Assembly (NCBI RefSeq): GCF_004005995.1
Contig: NZ_CP034767.1
Coordinates: 2,728,001-2,792,000 of the forward strand
Source of the DNA: Devosia sp. 1566
GTDB taxonomy: Bacteria; Pseudomonadota; Alphaproteobacteria; Rhizobiales; Devosiaceae
Length of the DNA stretch: 64,000 nucleotides
Direction: 5' to 3'
A program made the translations under genes and the position numbers. The notes under the pieces are model-generated. The model worked only from the letters and a program-made list of their open reading frames with translations, was not told the DNA's origin and made no database searches. Positions 1 to 9,786 of this stretch are shown here, piece after piece (positions within the stretch are counted from its first letter, which is position 1; every line of letters starts with the position of its first letter).

Positions 1-591
1 CCAAAGGGCAATCGGCGCTACCTTGTAGGCCGCACCATTGGCGCAATCGAGCACGACGCGCAGGCCCGTCAGGTCGATATTCCGTGGCAGGGTGCGCTTG
101 GCGTATTCGATATAGCGGGTGCGCGCTTCCTCATCGCGATGCGCCCGACCGATGTCGCGGCCATGGGCGAGGAACTGGCTCATGTCTCCGTCGATGAGGC
201 TCTCGATCTCCGCTTCGACCTCGTCGCTGAGCTTATAGCCATCGGGCCGGAACAGCTTAATGCCGTTGTCGTCATAGGGATTGTGCGAGGCCGAGATCAT
301 CACGCCGAGATCGGCGCGGAGCGAGCGCGTCAGCATGGCAACGGCGGGTGTTGGCATTGGGCCCAGCAGATACACATCCATGCCCACGGCGGTGAAACCT
401 GCGGTCAGGGCGTTCTCGATCATGTAGCCAGAGCGCCTGGTGTCCTTGCCGATCACCACGCGATTGCGGTGTTCCCCGCGCACGAATTTCTGGCCCGCTG
501 CCATGCCCACCTTGAGCGCCAGCTCCGGAGTGAGCTTGCTGCCATTGGCCAAACCGCGAATGCCATCAGTGCCGAAATATTTTCTGGCCAT
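1..591 (-). CDS. glmM: Phosphoglucosamine mutase, 5' part (cut by window edge)
   Basis: GlmM converts glucosamine-6-phosphate to glucosamine-1-phosphate, a cytoplasmic step toward UDP-GlcNAc for peptidoglycan and lipopolysaccharide. The N-terminal 197 codons are visible and run off the left edge. The protein opens [13 protein letters not shown], the family signature, and carries the phosphoserine loop [15 protein letters not shown] with the catalytic Ser at about residue 102. The metal-binding loop lies beyond the edge. The ATG at 591 is chosen because the family start falls exactly there. It follows ftsH on the same strand, a common alphaproteobacterial order, but a terminator-like hairpin (682-708) separates the two. 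Confidence 0.95.
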   Translation of the reverse strand, partial: MARKYFGTDGIRGLANGSKLTPELALKVGMAAGQKFVRGEHRNRVVIGKDTRRSGYMIENALTAGFTAVGMDVYLLGPMPTPAVAMLTRSLRADLGVMISASHNPYDDNGIKLFRPDGYKLSDEVEAEIESLIDGDMSQFLAHGRDIGRAHRDEEARTRYIEYAKRTLPRNIDLTGLRVVLDCANGAAYKVAPIALW

Positions 592-681
592 TGCTTTGCC
601 CTGTCTGCGCGCTGTCATGCGCATAATTTATCGCACAACCGTTAAGGACGCTTTTCGGCGGAAAAGCGGTGACCGGCAATA

Positions 682-708
682 CATAAAAGGGCCGCCTCGC
701 GGCGACCC
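682..708 (-). terminator. Rho-independent terminator after ftsH
   Basis: Read on the minus strand, GGGTCGCC and GGCGGCCC form an 8-bp stem (one G-U pair) with a GCGA loop, followed directly by TTTTATG. It lies 12 bases past the ftsH stop, so glmM may depend on readthrough or its own promoter. Confidence 0.7.
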
Positions 709-720
709 TTGGTGTCAGTG

Positions 721-2652
721 TCAGCTATTGGGCTGAGGCTCCAGCCCGCCCTCGGGCGGCGCATCGGGCCGCTTCTTGGGGGACTTGCCCGCGGCGGGGA
801 CGCCCGACGCCTTGGGCGCCGATGGGCCGCTGTCGTCCGGACGAACTGGCTGGTGCCCATCCATCAGGGCCCGCAGTTCATCGCCCGTCAGCGTTTCATA
901 TTCGAGCAGGGCCTGGGCCACCGCTTCAAACTGATCCACATGGTTGCGGATGATATCGCGGGCAGCCTGCTCGCCATCCTCGATCAGCTTGCGCACTTCC
1001 TGGTCGATCAGCTTCGCCGTGTCGTCCGACATATTGTTGGACTGGGTCATGGAGTGACCGATGAACACTTCCTGCTCGCTCGACTTGTAACGCACGCGGC
1101 CAAGCTTTTCGCTCATCCCCCATTCCATTACCATGGAACGAGCCAGGCTCGTCGCCATCTGGATGTCGCCCGAAGCACCCGAGGTCACTTTCTCGGGGCC
1201 GAACTTGTAGATTTCGGCTTCCCGGCCGCCAAACAGCATGGTGAGGCGCGCCAGGGCTTTTTCCCGGCTGAACGAATAGCTGTCGCTCTCGGGCAGGGTC
1301 ATCACCATGCCCAAGGCACGGCCACGCGGAATGATCGTCGCCTTGTGGATGGGGTCGATCCCCGCCACCTTGAGCGCAATGATCGCATGGCCCGCTTCGT
1401 GGTAAGCCGTAAGCTTTTTTTCGTCCTCGGACATGGCCATGGTGCGGCGCTCGGCGCCCATCATGATCTTGTCCTTGGCGTCTTCGAACTCGGCATGGGT
1501 GACAAAGCGTTTGTTGCGCCGTGCCGCCATCAAAGCCGCCTCGTTGACGAGGTTCATCAGATCCGCACCCGAAAAGCCGGGCGTACCACGGGCCAACACC
1601 TTGAGGTCCACATCGGGAGCCAGCGGCACCTTACGCACATGGACCTTGAGCACCTTCTCGCGGCCCGCAACATCGGGATTGGGCACAACGACCTGGCGGT
1701 CAAAGCGACCGGGACGCAGCAGGGCCGGATCAAGCACGTCGGGGCGGTTGGTCGCCGCGATCAGGATGATGCCTTCATTGGCTTCAAAGCCGTCCATCTC
1801 CACCAGCAACTGGTTGAGGGTCTGCTCGCGCTCGTCGTTACCACCGCCGAGACCGGCGCCACGCTGGCGGCCGACGGCGTCGATTTCGTCGATGAAGATA
1901 ATGCAAGGAGCGTTCTTCTTGGCCTGCTCGAACATGTCGCGCACGCGGCTGGCGCCAACGCCCACGAACATTTCCACGAAGTCGGAACCCGAAATGGTGA
2001 AGAAGGGCACATTGGCTTCGCCGGCGACCGAACGGGCCAGCAAGGTCTTACCAGTACCGGGAGGGCCGACCAGCAGCACGCCGCGCGGGATACGGCCACC
2101 CAGGCGCTGGAATTTGCCAGGGTCGCGCAGGAATTCGACGATTTCTTCTAGGTCCTGCTTGGCTTCATCAACGCCAGCCACGTCCTCGAAGGTCACCTTG
2201 CCATGCGACTCGGTCAGCAGCTTGGCGCGCGACTTGCCAAAGCCCATCGCGCCACCACGGCCACCGCCCTGCATCTGCCGGATAAAGAAGAACCACACGC
2301 CGATGATGACGATGAAGGGGAGCCAGGAGCTCAGCAGCACCGACCAGAACGGGCTCGATTCGGGAGCGCGCGCTGTGATCGATACGCCCCGATCCTCGAG
2401 GCGGCTGATCACATCGGCGCCAGCCGGCATCACGGTTTCAAAGCGGGTGCCATCATTGAGCACGCCCGAAACGACGTCATTGGTGATGGTCACGCTTTGC
2501 ACGCGCCCGCCTTCAACGTCGGATACGAACTGGCTGTAGCTCTTGTCGGCGACCGAAATGGAGCGGGTGGAAGACTGGAAGACCTGGAACAGGCCCATCA
2601 GCATAAAAAGAATAACTAGCCAAATGGCAAAGTTGCGGAAGTTTCCGTTCAT
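721..2652 (-). CDS. ftsH: ATP-dependent zinc metalloprotease FtsH
   Basis: FtsH is a hexameric inner-membrane AAA+ protease that degrades misfolded membrane proteins and short-lived regulators. The 643-residue protein has an N-terminal membrane segment (about 8-25), a periplasmic domain, a second membrane segment (about 103-125), an AAA domain with Walker A GPPGTGKT and Walker B IIFIDEID, the SRH arginines in RPGRFDRQ, and the zinc site HEAGH. The C-terminal tail is Pro/Gly-rich. The ATG at 2652 ([11 protein letters not shown]) is preferred over the TTG one codon upstream. A good promoter lies at 2704-2732, so it can be transcribed apart from tilS. Confidence 0.97.
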   Translation of the reverse strand: MNGNFRNFAIWLVILFMLMGLFQVFQSSTRSISVADKSYSQFVSDVEGGRVQSVTITNDVVSGVLNDGTRFETVMPAGADVISRLEDRGVSITARAPESSPFWSVLLSSWLPFIVIIGVWFFFIRQMQGGGRGGAMGFGKSRAKLLTESHGKVTFEDVAGVDEAKQDLEEIVEFLRDPGKFQRLGGRIPRGVLLVGPPGTGKTLLARSVAGEANVPFFTISGSDFVEMFVGVGASRVRDMFEQAKKNAPCIIFIDEIDAVGRQRGAGLGGGNDEREQTLNQLLVEMDGFEANEGIILIAATNRPDVLDPALLRPGRFDRQVVVPNPDVAGREKVLKVHVRKVPLAPDVDLKVLARGTPGFSGADLMNLVNEAALMAARRNKRFVTHAEFEDAKDKIMMGAERRTMAMSEDEKKLTAYHEAGHAIIALKVAGIDPIHKATIIPRGRALGMVMTLPESDSYSFSREKALARLTMLFGGREAEIYKFGPEKVTSGASGDIQMATSLARSMVMEWGMSEKLGRVRYKSSEQEVFIGHSMTQSNNMSDDTAKLIDQEVRKLIEDGEQAARDIIRNHVDQFEAVAQALLEYETLTGDELRALMDGHQPVRPDDSGPSAPKASGVPAAGKSPKKRPDAPPEGGLEPQPNS

Positions 2653-2703
2653 CAAACCTGTCCCGGAGAGACCGACGCAACCAAGCTGCCGGTGTTAGCG
2701 CCG

Positions 2704-2732
2704 AATGTATGATCGGCATTGGGGCGTTACAA
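2704..2732 (-). promoter_or_regulatory. Sigma-70-type promoter of ftsH
   Basis: On the minus strand, TTGTAA (2727-2732) and TACATT (2704-2709) are separated by exactly 17 bases, about 50 bases upstream of the ftsH ATG. Each box matches 4 or 5 of 6 consensus bases. No convincing sigma-32 pattern was seen. Confidence 0.5.
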
Positions 2733-2822
2733 GGGCACTGCTGCTAGCCTTGCGCCTCGTCGTCTAGTCATTTTGTCGCGACGGGTTAACGCCTCCCTCA
2801 CGACAAAAGCCGGCAAACTTGC

Positions 2823-4100
2823 TCAGTCCACCAGCAGTTGCACGCGAATTCGCTCATCGAACGACCACCCTCCCAACGACAACACGCCACCCTGTGCATC
2901 CCTGACAATGGGTGCTGTGCGAATGGCTTCGGCGGGCGCGGTCACCTTGAAGCCCAGGAATTCCTCGAGCCGGTGCCGCGGCAGGTAATCGGACACCCCT
3001 GCGGTGAGGCCCGGCTCATCCGAACCATTGGTGATCAGGAACCGCTCGTCCCAGACGAGTTCGGTGCCGGGCGGCAGCGCCAGATCGGGCGGCAATACCC
3101 GCCCCGGCTCGCGTGCCACTGCGACCGCACCGTCCTTTTCGCGCACCACGCAGCCCAACAATGTCGTCGCCTTGCCCTGGGTGCCAGATGCCAGCGCCTG
3201 CTGCAGCCGCTCCACCTGCCCGAGAGCCCGCGGCTTCTGCCGTCCGCCCACAATGTTGAGTACCCGTCCCAGCACCCGTACAGCGAGGGCGGGGCTCAGC
3301 GCCAGCAGCGGCTCGCGCTCGATCCGCGCGGAGCCAAAACCATCGAGGCGCACCATGGTTTGAAAGGCGCCATCGGCCATCTGGGCCAGCGCCCGATCGG
3401 CTTCCCCCATCCGCTCGGCAAACAAGGCGAGGGTTTCGCTATCGAGGCCCAGCGCTTCGAACTGCGGCATGGCCTTGCGCCAGCGCACCCGCTCATAATG
3501 CTCGTCCTGGTTGGAGGGGTCTTGGGCGGGCACCAAACCGGCTTCGCCCACCACTTGGTGCAGCGCCTTGGGATCGAGCCCCAGAAAGGGCCGATGCACC
3601 CGCACCCCCTCCACAACCGCCATGTCGGCCATCCCGCGCAGCCCTTCAAGCCCGCTGCGATGGGCCAATCGCATCAGCACGGTTTCGGCTTGATCCAGCC
3701 GATGATGCGCCGTCAGCAGCACCTCAACGCCGTCTGCAGCCATTGCCTGGCCCATCAAGCGATAGCGCGCTGCCCGCGCCGCTTCCTGCAAGGCGGTGCG
3801 TGGCTTGTCGCCCGTCCAAACCAGACCGCGAGCCCGAACACCCAGTTGTTCGGCGACCCCGAGCACCATCGCGACCTCCGCCCCCGCTTCGGGGCGCAAG
3901 CCGTGATTAACGGAATAAACCTGCAAGCGCGGCGCCGCGGCACCGAGGCTTGCCGCCCAGCGCTGCGCCAGCAGCAGCAGCGCCAAACTGTCGGCACCGC
4001 CCGAAACCGCCAAACCAATGGCCTGCTCCCCGGCAACCGCCCCAAACAAGGCCTGCAATGTTGCTGGATCGTCCAGCGGCGGAATTACGCGGGTGGGCAT
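2823..4100 (-). CDS. tilS: tRNA(Ile)-lysidine synthase
   Basis: TilS ligates lysine to C34 of the CAU-anticodon tRNA-Ile, changing it to read AUA; it is normally essential. The 425-residue protein has the N-type ATP pyrophosphatase P-loop SGGADS at residues 33-38, followed by the family's HHRLDQAET region. The C-terminal half is poorly conserved, as is usual in alphaproteobacteria. The ATG at 4100 overlaps the 3' end of cpoB by 16 bases, suggesting translational coupling. About 170 bases containing the ftsH promoter separate it from ftsH. Confidence 0.93.
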   Translation of the reverse strand: MPTRVIPPLDDPATLQALFGAVAGEQAIGLAVSGGADSLALLLLAQRWAASLGAAAPRLQVYSVNHGLRPEAGAEVAMVLGVAEQLGVRARGLVWTGDKPRTALQEAARAARYRLMGQAMAADGVEVLLTAHHRLDQAETVLMRLAHRSGLEGLRGMADMAVVEGVRVHRPFLGLDPKALHQVVGEAGLVPAQDPSNQDEHYERVRWRKAMPQFEALGLDSETLALFAERMGEADRALAQMADGAFQTMVRLDGFGSARIEREPLLALSPALAVRVLGRVLNIVGGRQKPRALGQVERLQQALASGTQGKATTLLGCVVREKDGAVAVAREPGRVLPPDLALPPGTELVWDERFLITNGSDEPGLTAGVSDYLPRHRLEEFLGFKVTAPAEAIRTAPIVRDAQGGVLSLGGWSFDERIRVQLLVD

Positions 4101-5050
4101 TCGGCCTTAGTCTTTTCGGCCGCGAGCCGCGCCGCAAAGGCGGGGGTCAGCGTCGTGTAGCGCCGCTCGATTTCCGCATAGGTCCGGCAGGCAGTCTCCC
4201 GCTCGTCGGCCCCGGCAAGCGAAACGCCGAGGCGCAGCAACAGGTCGGGCGAACGCGGGCTGTCGGGCGCTTTCTGGAACGCGTCCAGCAACACTTCTGC
4301 GGCCTCGTCATAAGCCTCACGCTGGATCAGCGCTTCCCCCAGCCAGTTGGCGGCGTCCGTCGCCTGGGCATTGTCAGGGTAAAGCTCGATGAACTGGCTG
4401 AACTGGTCTTCGGCAAAGGCATAATCGCCGCGAACAATGGCTTCATAGCCCGCGGTGAACTGCGCATCCGCATCGGAATCCCCGGTGGCGGTGGCCTCCG
4501 GATCATAGCTCAAATCCAGCGGCTGGCCGGTGGCGAGGTCCACACTGCCCCCCTGCCCCGTGCCGGCCAGCGGATCATCGGAGGTGCCAACGCTGCCATC
4601 ATCAAAGGTGGGGTCGAACTCGGCCTCTCCCGGCAGCGGCCGCACGCCCTGTGGCGGAATTTCGGTCGAGGGAGCCGCGCTGTTTTGGGCAGGTGCTGAG
4701 GGCGCAGCGCCGCCAGTGCCAAGGCCCTGCAAGCGTGCATTGGTTTCTTCCGCCTGCCGCTCGATCAGGGTTTGCATCTGCGTCAGCTGAAAAGTCAGCC
4801 CTTCGATCTGTCCGTTGAGCGAGCGCACCTGCTCTTCCAACTGCTGCACCCGTACTGCCAATTGGGCGGTATCGGCCGCTTGCGCCACATGCACCCGGGT
4901 TGGCTGCGCATTGGTGAGCGTCAGCCCGCCAAGTTCAGCCGGTGGAAAGGCTTGCGCCTCGGCCCGGCTCTGCAGGCTCGTGCCCAGCAGCAGCGCACAG
5001 GCCGCTGCCAGGGCAGTGCGGCCCTTGGATTGCAACAGGGGGATCTTCAA
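4085..5050 (-). CDS. cpoB: Cell division coordinator CpoB (YbgF), Tol-associated periplasmic protein
   Basis: CpoB/YbgF is a periplasmic partner of the Tol system that links outer-membrane constriction to peptidoglycan synthesis. The 321-residue protein has a signal peptide (positive N-terminus, then ALAAACALLLGTSLQSRAEA), a short coiled coil (about 60-100), a Pro/Ala-rich linker, and a C-terminal TPR domain of about three repeats (from about residue 195). The start is TTG at 5050: GGAGG sits 7 bases upstream and no better ATG is in frame. It lies downstream of pal, the usual end of the tol-pal cluster. Confidence 0.9.
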   Translation of the reverse strand: MKIPLLQSKGRTALAAACALLLGTSLQSRAEAQAFPPAELGGLTLTNAQPTRVHVAQAADTAQLAVRVQQLEEQVRSLNGQIEGLTFQLTQMQTLIERQAEETNARLQGLGTGGAAPSAPAQNSAAPSTEIPPQGVRPLPGEAEFDPTFDDGSVGTSDDPLAGTGQGGSVDLATGQPLDLSYDPEATATGDSDADAQFTAGYEAIVRGDYAFAEDQFSQFIELYPDNAQATDAANWLGEALIQREAYDEAAEVLLDAFQKAPDSPRSPDLLLRLGVSLAGADERETACRTYAEIERRYTTLTPAFAARLAAEKTKAECPPA

Positions 5051-5138
5051 TGGGGAGCCTCCGGTGTGTTCTCTGCGTCGCTTGGTGCCGACATGGTGAT
5101 CGAGGCAAAGCGATTAAAGGCCAACTTTGGTGAAAACA

Positions 5139-5171
5139 AAGCGCCGGAGCCACAAAGGGCGTCCGGCGCTT
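5139..5171 (-). terminator. Terminator-like hairpin between pal and cpoB
   Basis: On the minus strand, AAGCGCCGGA and TCCGGCGCTT form a perfect 10-bp stem with a 13-base loop, followed by TGTTTTC. A second hairpin, GGGCCTGG/CCAGGCCC, sits at 5200-5219 just after the pal stop. Together they probably attenuate transcription from pal into cpoB-tilS. Confidence 0.6.
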
Positions 5172-5224
5172 CTGGATGCCGGCCGGGGCCGGGTCATTTG
5201 GGCCTGGTGAACCAGGCCCGCTAC

Positions 5225-5722
5225 TTATTGAACGACGGTGACCGCGCGGCGGTTCTGGCTCCAGCAGGAGATGTCGTTACAGATCGCGACGGGGCGCTCC
5301 TTGCCGAACGACTTGGAGGTGATGCGCTGGGCATTGACGCCACGCGACACGAGATAGTTCACCACCACCGAAGCGCGGCGTGCGCCCAGGGCGATGTTGT
5401 ATTCGCGGGTACCGCGCTCGTCGGCATGGCCTTCGATCATGATGCGGTAGTTGCTGTACTGGTTGAGCCAGGCGGCCTGCTTGTCGAGGGTCGCGGCAGC
5501 TTCGGTGGTCAGCGACGAAGAGTCGGTTTCAAAGAACACGCGGTCGCCAACCGAAACAAGGAATTCCTGCTGGCTGCCCGGCGCGCCGCCGCCCGGGCCG
5601 AGATTGCCCACGCCGGTCATCATTGCGTTATCGGGCGTACGCGAACACGCCGCTATCGCGACGACGAAAAGCAGCATTGCGGCGGCGCGCAACGCGGTGG
5701 TGATCGGTGCAAGGGACAGCAT
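5225..5722 (-). CDS. pal: Peptidoglycan-associated lipoprotein Pal
   Basis: Pal is an outer-membrane lipoprotein that binds peptidoglycan and interacts with TolB. The 165-residue protein has a lipoprotein signal with lipobox-like VAIAAC (lipidated Cys at about residue 26), then an OmpA-type domain containing the peptidoglycan-binding stretch IEGHADERGTREYN. The ATG at 5722 is chosen over an upstream in-frame ATG (5764) because AGGAG precedes it and it gives a normal signal peptide. It sits between tolB and cpoB on the same strand. Confidence 0.95.
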   Translation of the reverse strand: MLSLAPITTALRAAAMLLFVVAIAACSRTPDNAMMTGVGNLGPGGGAPGSQQEFLVSVGDRVFFETDSSSLTTEAAATLDKQAAWLNQYSNYRIMIEGHADERGTREYNIALGARRASVVVNYLVSRGVNAQRITSKSFGKERPVAICNDISCWSQNRRAVTVVQ

Positions 5723-5907
5723 CCGGAAAAAGCTCCTGAAAGGCAATAATTCTAGGTACGGCATTTACCGTGCTTATTCTTAAGGCCGGGTTCCAAGTCG
5801 TGGTTAATTGAAGCTTAACGGGGCGCGAATGTGGCAGAAACGCGGGCTTTTTCCGGCTGCGTCATTCCTGCCACAGCGCTTGGTGAACTGGTCGTATGGT
5901 TAAACGC

Positions 5908-5929
5908 GCCGGGGCTCTACTGCCCCGGC
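5908..5929 (-). terminator. Hairpin terminator after tolB
   Basis: GCCGGGGC and GCCCCGGC form a perfect 8-bp stem with a 6-base loop, 22 bases past the tolB stop. Only a short T stretch (GCGTTTAA) follows, so it is a weak terminator or an mRNA-stabilising hairpin between tolB and pal. Confidence 0.55.
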
Positions 5930-5951
5930 CGCGGAGTAGAAAGCTTGCGCC

Positions 5952-7262
5952 TTAGCTGCGCAGCCCGGACCAGGCAGGATCGGACGCATAGCTTTCGGTG
6001 GGGATGGTCTGGAGGTTGCGGCCCCAGATATCGACGCTCTGCAGCTTGGGGCCGTCATTGCCACCGGGATCTTGGAAGAACATGATCACGCGGCCATTGG
6101 GCGCCCAGGTCGGACCTTCCGCATGGAAGGTTGAATGCAGCATGCGCTCGCCCGAACCATCGGGGTTCATGATGCCGATATTGAACTGCCCGCCCGACTG
6201 GCGCGTAAAGGCGATCAGATCGCCCTTGGGTGACCAGACGGGCGTCGAGTACAAGCCTTGGCCATAGGAAATGCGCTGCGGGTTACCCCCGCCCGAGCTC
6301 ATCATATAGATCTGGGGCGAACCGCCACGATCGCTTTCAAACACGATCCGGCTGCCATCGGGCGAATAGGATGGACCCGTATCGATCGCAGCGCCCGAGG
6401 TGAGCTGCACCGGCTGGCCGCCACTCGTGCTCACGGCATAGATATTGGTCGCTCCACCCTGCTCCACGGAAAACGCCACCGTGCCGCCATCGGGTGAGAA
6501 CCGGGGCGCAAAGGTCATGGCGCCTAGCGAAGCCAGCCGCTGCTGCCGCCCGCTCGACAGCTGCAGCAGATAGACCTGCGGATTGCCGTCCTCGAAGTTG
6601 AGGTAAGTGATCAGGTCATTATTGGCCGAGATGCGCGGCGTCAGCGCCAGCGTGCGCCCATCGGTCAGGTACTGCGGATTGGCGCCATCCTGGTCCATGA
6701 TCGCGAGGCGCTTGACCCTGTTCGCCTTGGGACCGCTTTCGGCCACATAAACCACGCGGGTATCGAAATAGCCGCTGCCACCGGTCAGCGCCTCATAGAT
6801 GGCGTCCGAAATGATATGGGCGACGCGTCGCGCGCTGTTGGGATCGGTGTTGTAGCTCTTGCCCACCACCTGGGCGCCCTGCTGGGTGTCCCACACGCGC
6901 ACCGAAGACGCGATCTGGCCGCCGCGGTCCACCGCACCCATGACGAGCGCGGTCACATTGGCCGTGCGCCAGGTGTTGAAATCGGGCGTGGCATTGACGT
7001 CCCCGACCTGTACCGGCAACGACGCCGGATCGAGCGGCAGGAACAAGCCCGAGCGGCGCAGATTGGCGCGCACGATCTCGGCCGTTTCGCGCCCAAAGCT
7101 TGGGTCCGAGGAGGCAAAATCGGGGATGGCGATCGGCAGTGGCTGGAAATTGGCGCCCTCGACCGTGATGTTGAGCTGTGCCTGGGCAGTGCTGGCGGTG
7201 GCGAGGGCCAGCCCGCCGGCAACGCCGAGCTTGAGGGCGCTGCGCCGGGTTAAACGGGTCAT
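5952..7262 (-). CDS. tolB: Tol-Pal system beta-propeller protein TolB
   Basis: TolB is the periplasmic shuttle between TolA and Pal. The 436-residue protein has an exported N-terminus, an alpha/beta domain (about 30-155), and a six-bladed propeller with PD40-type repeats such as FSPDGGTVAFS, YSPDGSRIVFE and WSPKGDLIAFT. The ATG at 7262 is preferred to the ATG at 7274 because GGAGA is six bases upstream. The signal peptide begins MTRLTRRSALKLG; the TRRSALK stretch resembles a twin-arginine motif, unusual for TolB. It lies directly downstream of tolA. Confidence 0.95.
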   Translation of the reverse strand: MTRLTRRSALKLGVAGGLALATASTAQAQLNITVEGANFQPLPIAIPDFASSDPSFGRETAEIVRANLRRSGLFLPLDPASLPVQVGDVNATPDFNTWRTANVTALVMGAVDRGGQIASSVRVWDTQQGAQVVGKSYNTDPNSARRVAHIISDAIYEALTGGSGYFDTRVVYVAESGPKANRVKRLAIMDQDGANPQYLTDGRTLALTPRISANNDLITYLNFEDGNPQVYLLQLSSGRQQRLASLGAMTFAPRFSPDGGTVAFSVEQGGATNIYAVSTSGGQPVQLTSGAAIDTGPSYSPDGSRIVFESDRGGSPQIYMMSSGGGNPQRISYGQGLYSTPVWSPKGDLIAFTRQSGGQFNIGIMNPDGSGERMLHSTFHAEGPTWAPNGRVIMFFQDPGGNDGPKLQSVDIWGRNLQTIPTESYASDPAWSGLRS

Positions 7263-7323
7263 TTCAGTCTCCATTCATGCCATTCACCGGCATCTTGCCG
7301 GGGAAAGGCGCGCTTCAAGGACG

Positions 7324-8625
7324 TCACGGACGCAACGTGACATTGATATTCTGCCATTGGTCATAGGAAGCCGCCGACAACATGCTGTAGGGCCCGCAGC
7401 CTGCCACGGCGCTCACGGCCTTCTGGGCAATGGTGATCGCTTCAGGCTGCTCGCTAACCGAAACAATTCGAGGCACATCCGCCAGCGAGCCATCCTGATT
7501 CAACCGCATATTGACCACCACCTGCGCGCTGCTGATCTGCTCATTGGGGAGCAGGTTCCAGCATTGCTTGATCTTGGCGACCAGCGCACCGATTTCGGTC
7601 TGGCTCAGCGTCGCCGAGGTTCCACTAGTGTCGCCCAGCGTCGGTGAACCGCCGCTACCGGTGGTGGCGCCGGTGGAAGTATCCTTGTTGATGATGGCCG
7701 AAATATCGTCGGCCAGCGAAGCATCGAGTTGCTCGCCCGCTTGCTGCTTTTCGGCTGCCTGTGCCGCAGCTTGGCGTTTGCGTTCCGCATCGGCCTCAGC
7801 CTTGGCATCCGCAGCCGCTTTGGCATCGGCCACGGCCTTGGCTTCCGCCGCGGCCTGCCGCTTGCGTTCTTCGTCTTCGCGCTTCTTGCGCTCGGCTTGG
7901 GCAGCAGCAAACTGCTGCCGCTTTTGCTCAAGATTGGTCGGACGAGACACAGGAACTGGCGCCGTAACCGCGGGCTCGGCGGGCTCGGGCGTGGGTTCAG
8001 GTTCCGGCGTCGGTTCGGGCGTCGGCTCCGGCGCGGGCTCCGGCTCGGGAGCTGGCTCTGGCGTTGGCGCGGGTTCTGGCTCCGGCGCGGGTTCCGGCGT
8101 CGGCTCTGGCTCAGGCGTTGGCACCGGCTCGGGCGGCGTCGGCCGCGTCGCGGGCGTCGGCGGCACCGGCGCTGGCGTTGGCTCGGGCTCCGGCAGCGGT
8201 TCGGGCTCCGGCTCAGGCAGAGGTTCTGGCTCGGGCTCTGGTGCGGGCGCCGGGGTCGGTTCGGGCACGGGCTCGGGTTCAGGCTCCGGTTCCGGTGCAG
8301 TCTCGGGTTGAGGCGCCGAATTGGTCACCGGCATCGGCACCGGCCGATCAGCCTCTTGCGGCGTCGGCTGGTCTTCTTGCGTATTCCCAGTTGGCTGCGC
8401 GACCTCGGCAGGTTCATCGGATTCCACCACGGCTGGCGTGTCGGTTTCCACCACCGTGCTGTTGAGCGAGCCCATGCGGATCGCCGCAAAATCGCTGATG
8501 GGGACGAGGTCCACGGCGATGGCGTCTTCCACCACGGTCATAGGCTCGGCCATGCCGAGATTGACCAGGCCAATCGTCAGCACGGCAAGGTGGGCAGCGA
8601 TGGAAGCGACAAGACCGGTGCGCAT
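7324..8625 (-). CDS. tolA: TolA, periplasm-spanning component of the Tol-Pal system
   Basis: TolA links the TolQR motor in the inner membrane to TolB and Pal. The 433-residue protein has one N-terminal membrane helix ([20 protein letters not shown]), a very long Pro/Glu-rich spacer (about 95-225), a short Ala/Lys/Glu helical stretch (about 235-290) and a C-terminal domain of the TonB/TolA fold with the family-typical IKQCWNLLP. In enterobacterial TolA the spacer is mainly a long alpha helix, so the Pro-Glu spacer is a notable variation. The ATG at 8625 lies 8 bases after the tolR stop. Confidence 0.9.
   Translation of the reverse strand: MRTGLVASIAAHLAVLTIGLVNLGMAEPMTVVEDAIAVDLVPISDFAAIRMGSLNSTVVETDTPAVVESDEPAEVAQPTGNTQEDQPTPQEADRPVPMPVTNSAPQPETAPEPEPEPEPVPEPTPAPAPEPEPEPLPEPEPEPLPEPEPTPAPVPPTPATRPTPPEPVPTPEPEPTPEPAPEPEPAPTPEPAPEPEPAPEPTPEPTPEPEPTPEPAEPAVTAPVPVSRPTNLEQKRQQFAAAQAERKKREDEERKRQAAAEAKAVADAKAAADAKAEADAERKRQAAAQAAEKQQAGEQLDASLADDISAIINKDTSTGATTGSGGSPTLGDTSGTSATLSQTEIGALVAKIKQCWNLLPNEQISSAQVVVNMRLNQDGSLADVPRIVSVSEQPEAITIAQKAVSAVAGCGPYSMLSAASYDQWQNINVTLRP
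7985..8310. repeat. Low-complexity Pro-Glu-coding tract inside tolA
   Basis: Imperfect short tandem units of the GGCTCGGGCTCCGGC type (plus-strand view) encode PEPEP-like repeats of TolA domain II. Such tracts often vary in length between strains. This is coding sequence, not a CRISPR array: there are no regular spacers. Confidence 0.8.
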
Positions 8626-8633
8626 TGGCCCGA

Positions 8634-9074
8634 CTAATTTTCCTGTTGCGTGATAAGGCCGATCTTGGTGTAGCCACCAGCCGACAGCAGCCCCATGACC
8701 CGCATCACCGCGCCGTAGTTGGCGGTGGTGTCCCCCCGAAGAAAGATACGATCCTCGGTGCCATTGACGGCCTGCTGCGACACCGTCGCGACGAGATCGG
8801 CTTCACTGACGGGATCCTCACCCACAAAGATGGCGCCCTCGGGCGTGACTGCCACGGTGATAGGCTGGGTCTGGCTCGACAGCTCGCCGGCAGCCGTACG
8901 CGGCAGGTCGATCGGTACGCCAGCCGTCATCATCGGTGCTGCCACCATGAAGATGATCAGCAGCACCAGCATCACGTCCACCATCGGCGTGATGTTGATT
9001 TCGCTCATTACCGCTTTCTTGCGGCCGCGCCGACGGCGCCCGCCGCCACCACCAGAAGCTACGCCCATGCCCAT
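8634..9074 (-). CDS. tolR: TolR, proton-channel subunit of the Tol-Pal motor
   Basis: TolR forms the proton-conducting core with TolQ, like ExbD and MotB. The 146-residue protein has a Gly/Arg-rich cytoplasmic N-terminus, one membrane helix in [18 protein letters not shown] with the proton-carrying Asp at residue 33, and a periplasmic ExbD-type domain. The ATG at 9074 is one base downstream of the tolQ stop, so the two are probably translationally coupled. Confidence 0.95.
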   Translation of the reverse strand: MGMGVASGGGGGRRRRGRKKAVMSEINITPMVDVMLVLLIIFMVAAPMMTAGVPIDLPRTAAGELSSQTQPITVAVTPEGAIFVGEDPVSEADLVATVSQQAVNGTEDRIFLRGDTTANYGAVMRVMGLLSAGGYTKIGLITQQEN

Positions 9075-9075
9075 G

Positions 9076-9786
9076 TCAGCGGCTCCGCGCTTCGAGTTGG
9101 CGGCTCAGAATGGTGGAGAACTCGTCGGCAAAGCCTTCGAGCCGCCCGATCATCTTGCCCGCATCAGCGGAAAGCTTGTTGTAGGCGATAACCGCGGGGA
9201 TAGCGGCCACGAGGCCAATGGCCGTTGCAAACAGCGCCTCGGCAATGGGGCCGGCCACAACAGCCAGATTGGTGTTTGACGACGCGGCAATGGCGGTGAA
9301 CGCATTCATGATGCCCCACACCGTGCCGAACAGGCCGATAAAGGGGCCGGCGGAGCCAACAGTGGCCAAAAAGCCGAGCCGCTTTTCGAGGTTCTCGCTT
9401 TCGCGCGAAATGGCGACGTCGAGCACCTTGTCGAGTCGCTGCTGCATGCCGACAAACGAAGCGGCGTTCTGCTCGTGGCTGCGCTTCCATTCCTTCATGG
9501 CGGCAACAAACACGGCGCCCAGCCCACCCGAGGTGCGCTCGGACTGCTGCTGATAGAGCTCCTCCAGCGATTGCCCCGACCAGAAAGTGCGCTCGAAGCG
9601 GTTCATCTCCGCCTGCATGCGGCGATAAGTGAGGGTCTTGTCGATGATAATGGCCCAGCACCAGACCGAGGCCGCAAGCAAGCCCAGCATCACTGACTTC
9701 ACGATCCAGTCGGCCGCCCAGAACAGGCCCCAAATAGATAAGTCCGTGTGCGGCGCTACTGCGCCCACCGCATCCATGGCTTCCAT
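9076..9786 (-). CDS. tolQ: TolQ, membrane motor subunit of the Tol-Pal system
   Basis: TolQ is a MotA/ExbB-family inner-membrane protein that with TolR converts the proton gradient into force on TolA. The 236-residue protein has the expected three membrane segments, including the diagnostic VGSAGPFIGLFGTVWGIM and PIAEALFATAIGLVAAIPAV. The ATG at 9786 (MEAMDAVGAV) is preferred to a longer reading because AAGGA lies 7 bases upstream and family N-termini match. It leads tolQRAB. Confidence 0.95.
   Translation of the reverse strand: MEAMDAVGAVAPHTDLSIWGLFWAADWIVKSVMLGLLAASVWCWAIIIDKTLTYRRMQAEMNRFERTFWSGQSLEELYQQQSERTSGGLGAVFVAAMKEWKRSHEQNAASFVGMQQRLDKVLDVAISRESENLEKRLGFLATVGSAGPFIGLFGTVWGIMNAFTAIAASSNTNLAVVAGPIAEALFATAIGLVAAIPAVIAYNKLSADAGKMIGRLEGFADEFSTILSRQLEARSR

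Noticed and set aside
709..2151. 480-codon plus-strand frame opposite ftsH
   Set aside because: It is antisense to conserved FtsH motifs; the product is His/Gln-rich and has no recognisable domain.
7985..8310. Regular repeats resembling a CRISPR or satellite array
   Set aside because: Units are short, contiguous and in frame with tolA, encoding PEP repeats; there are no unique spacers.
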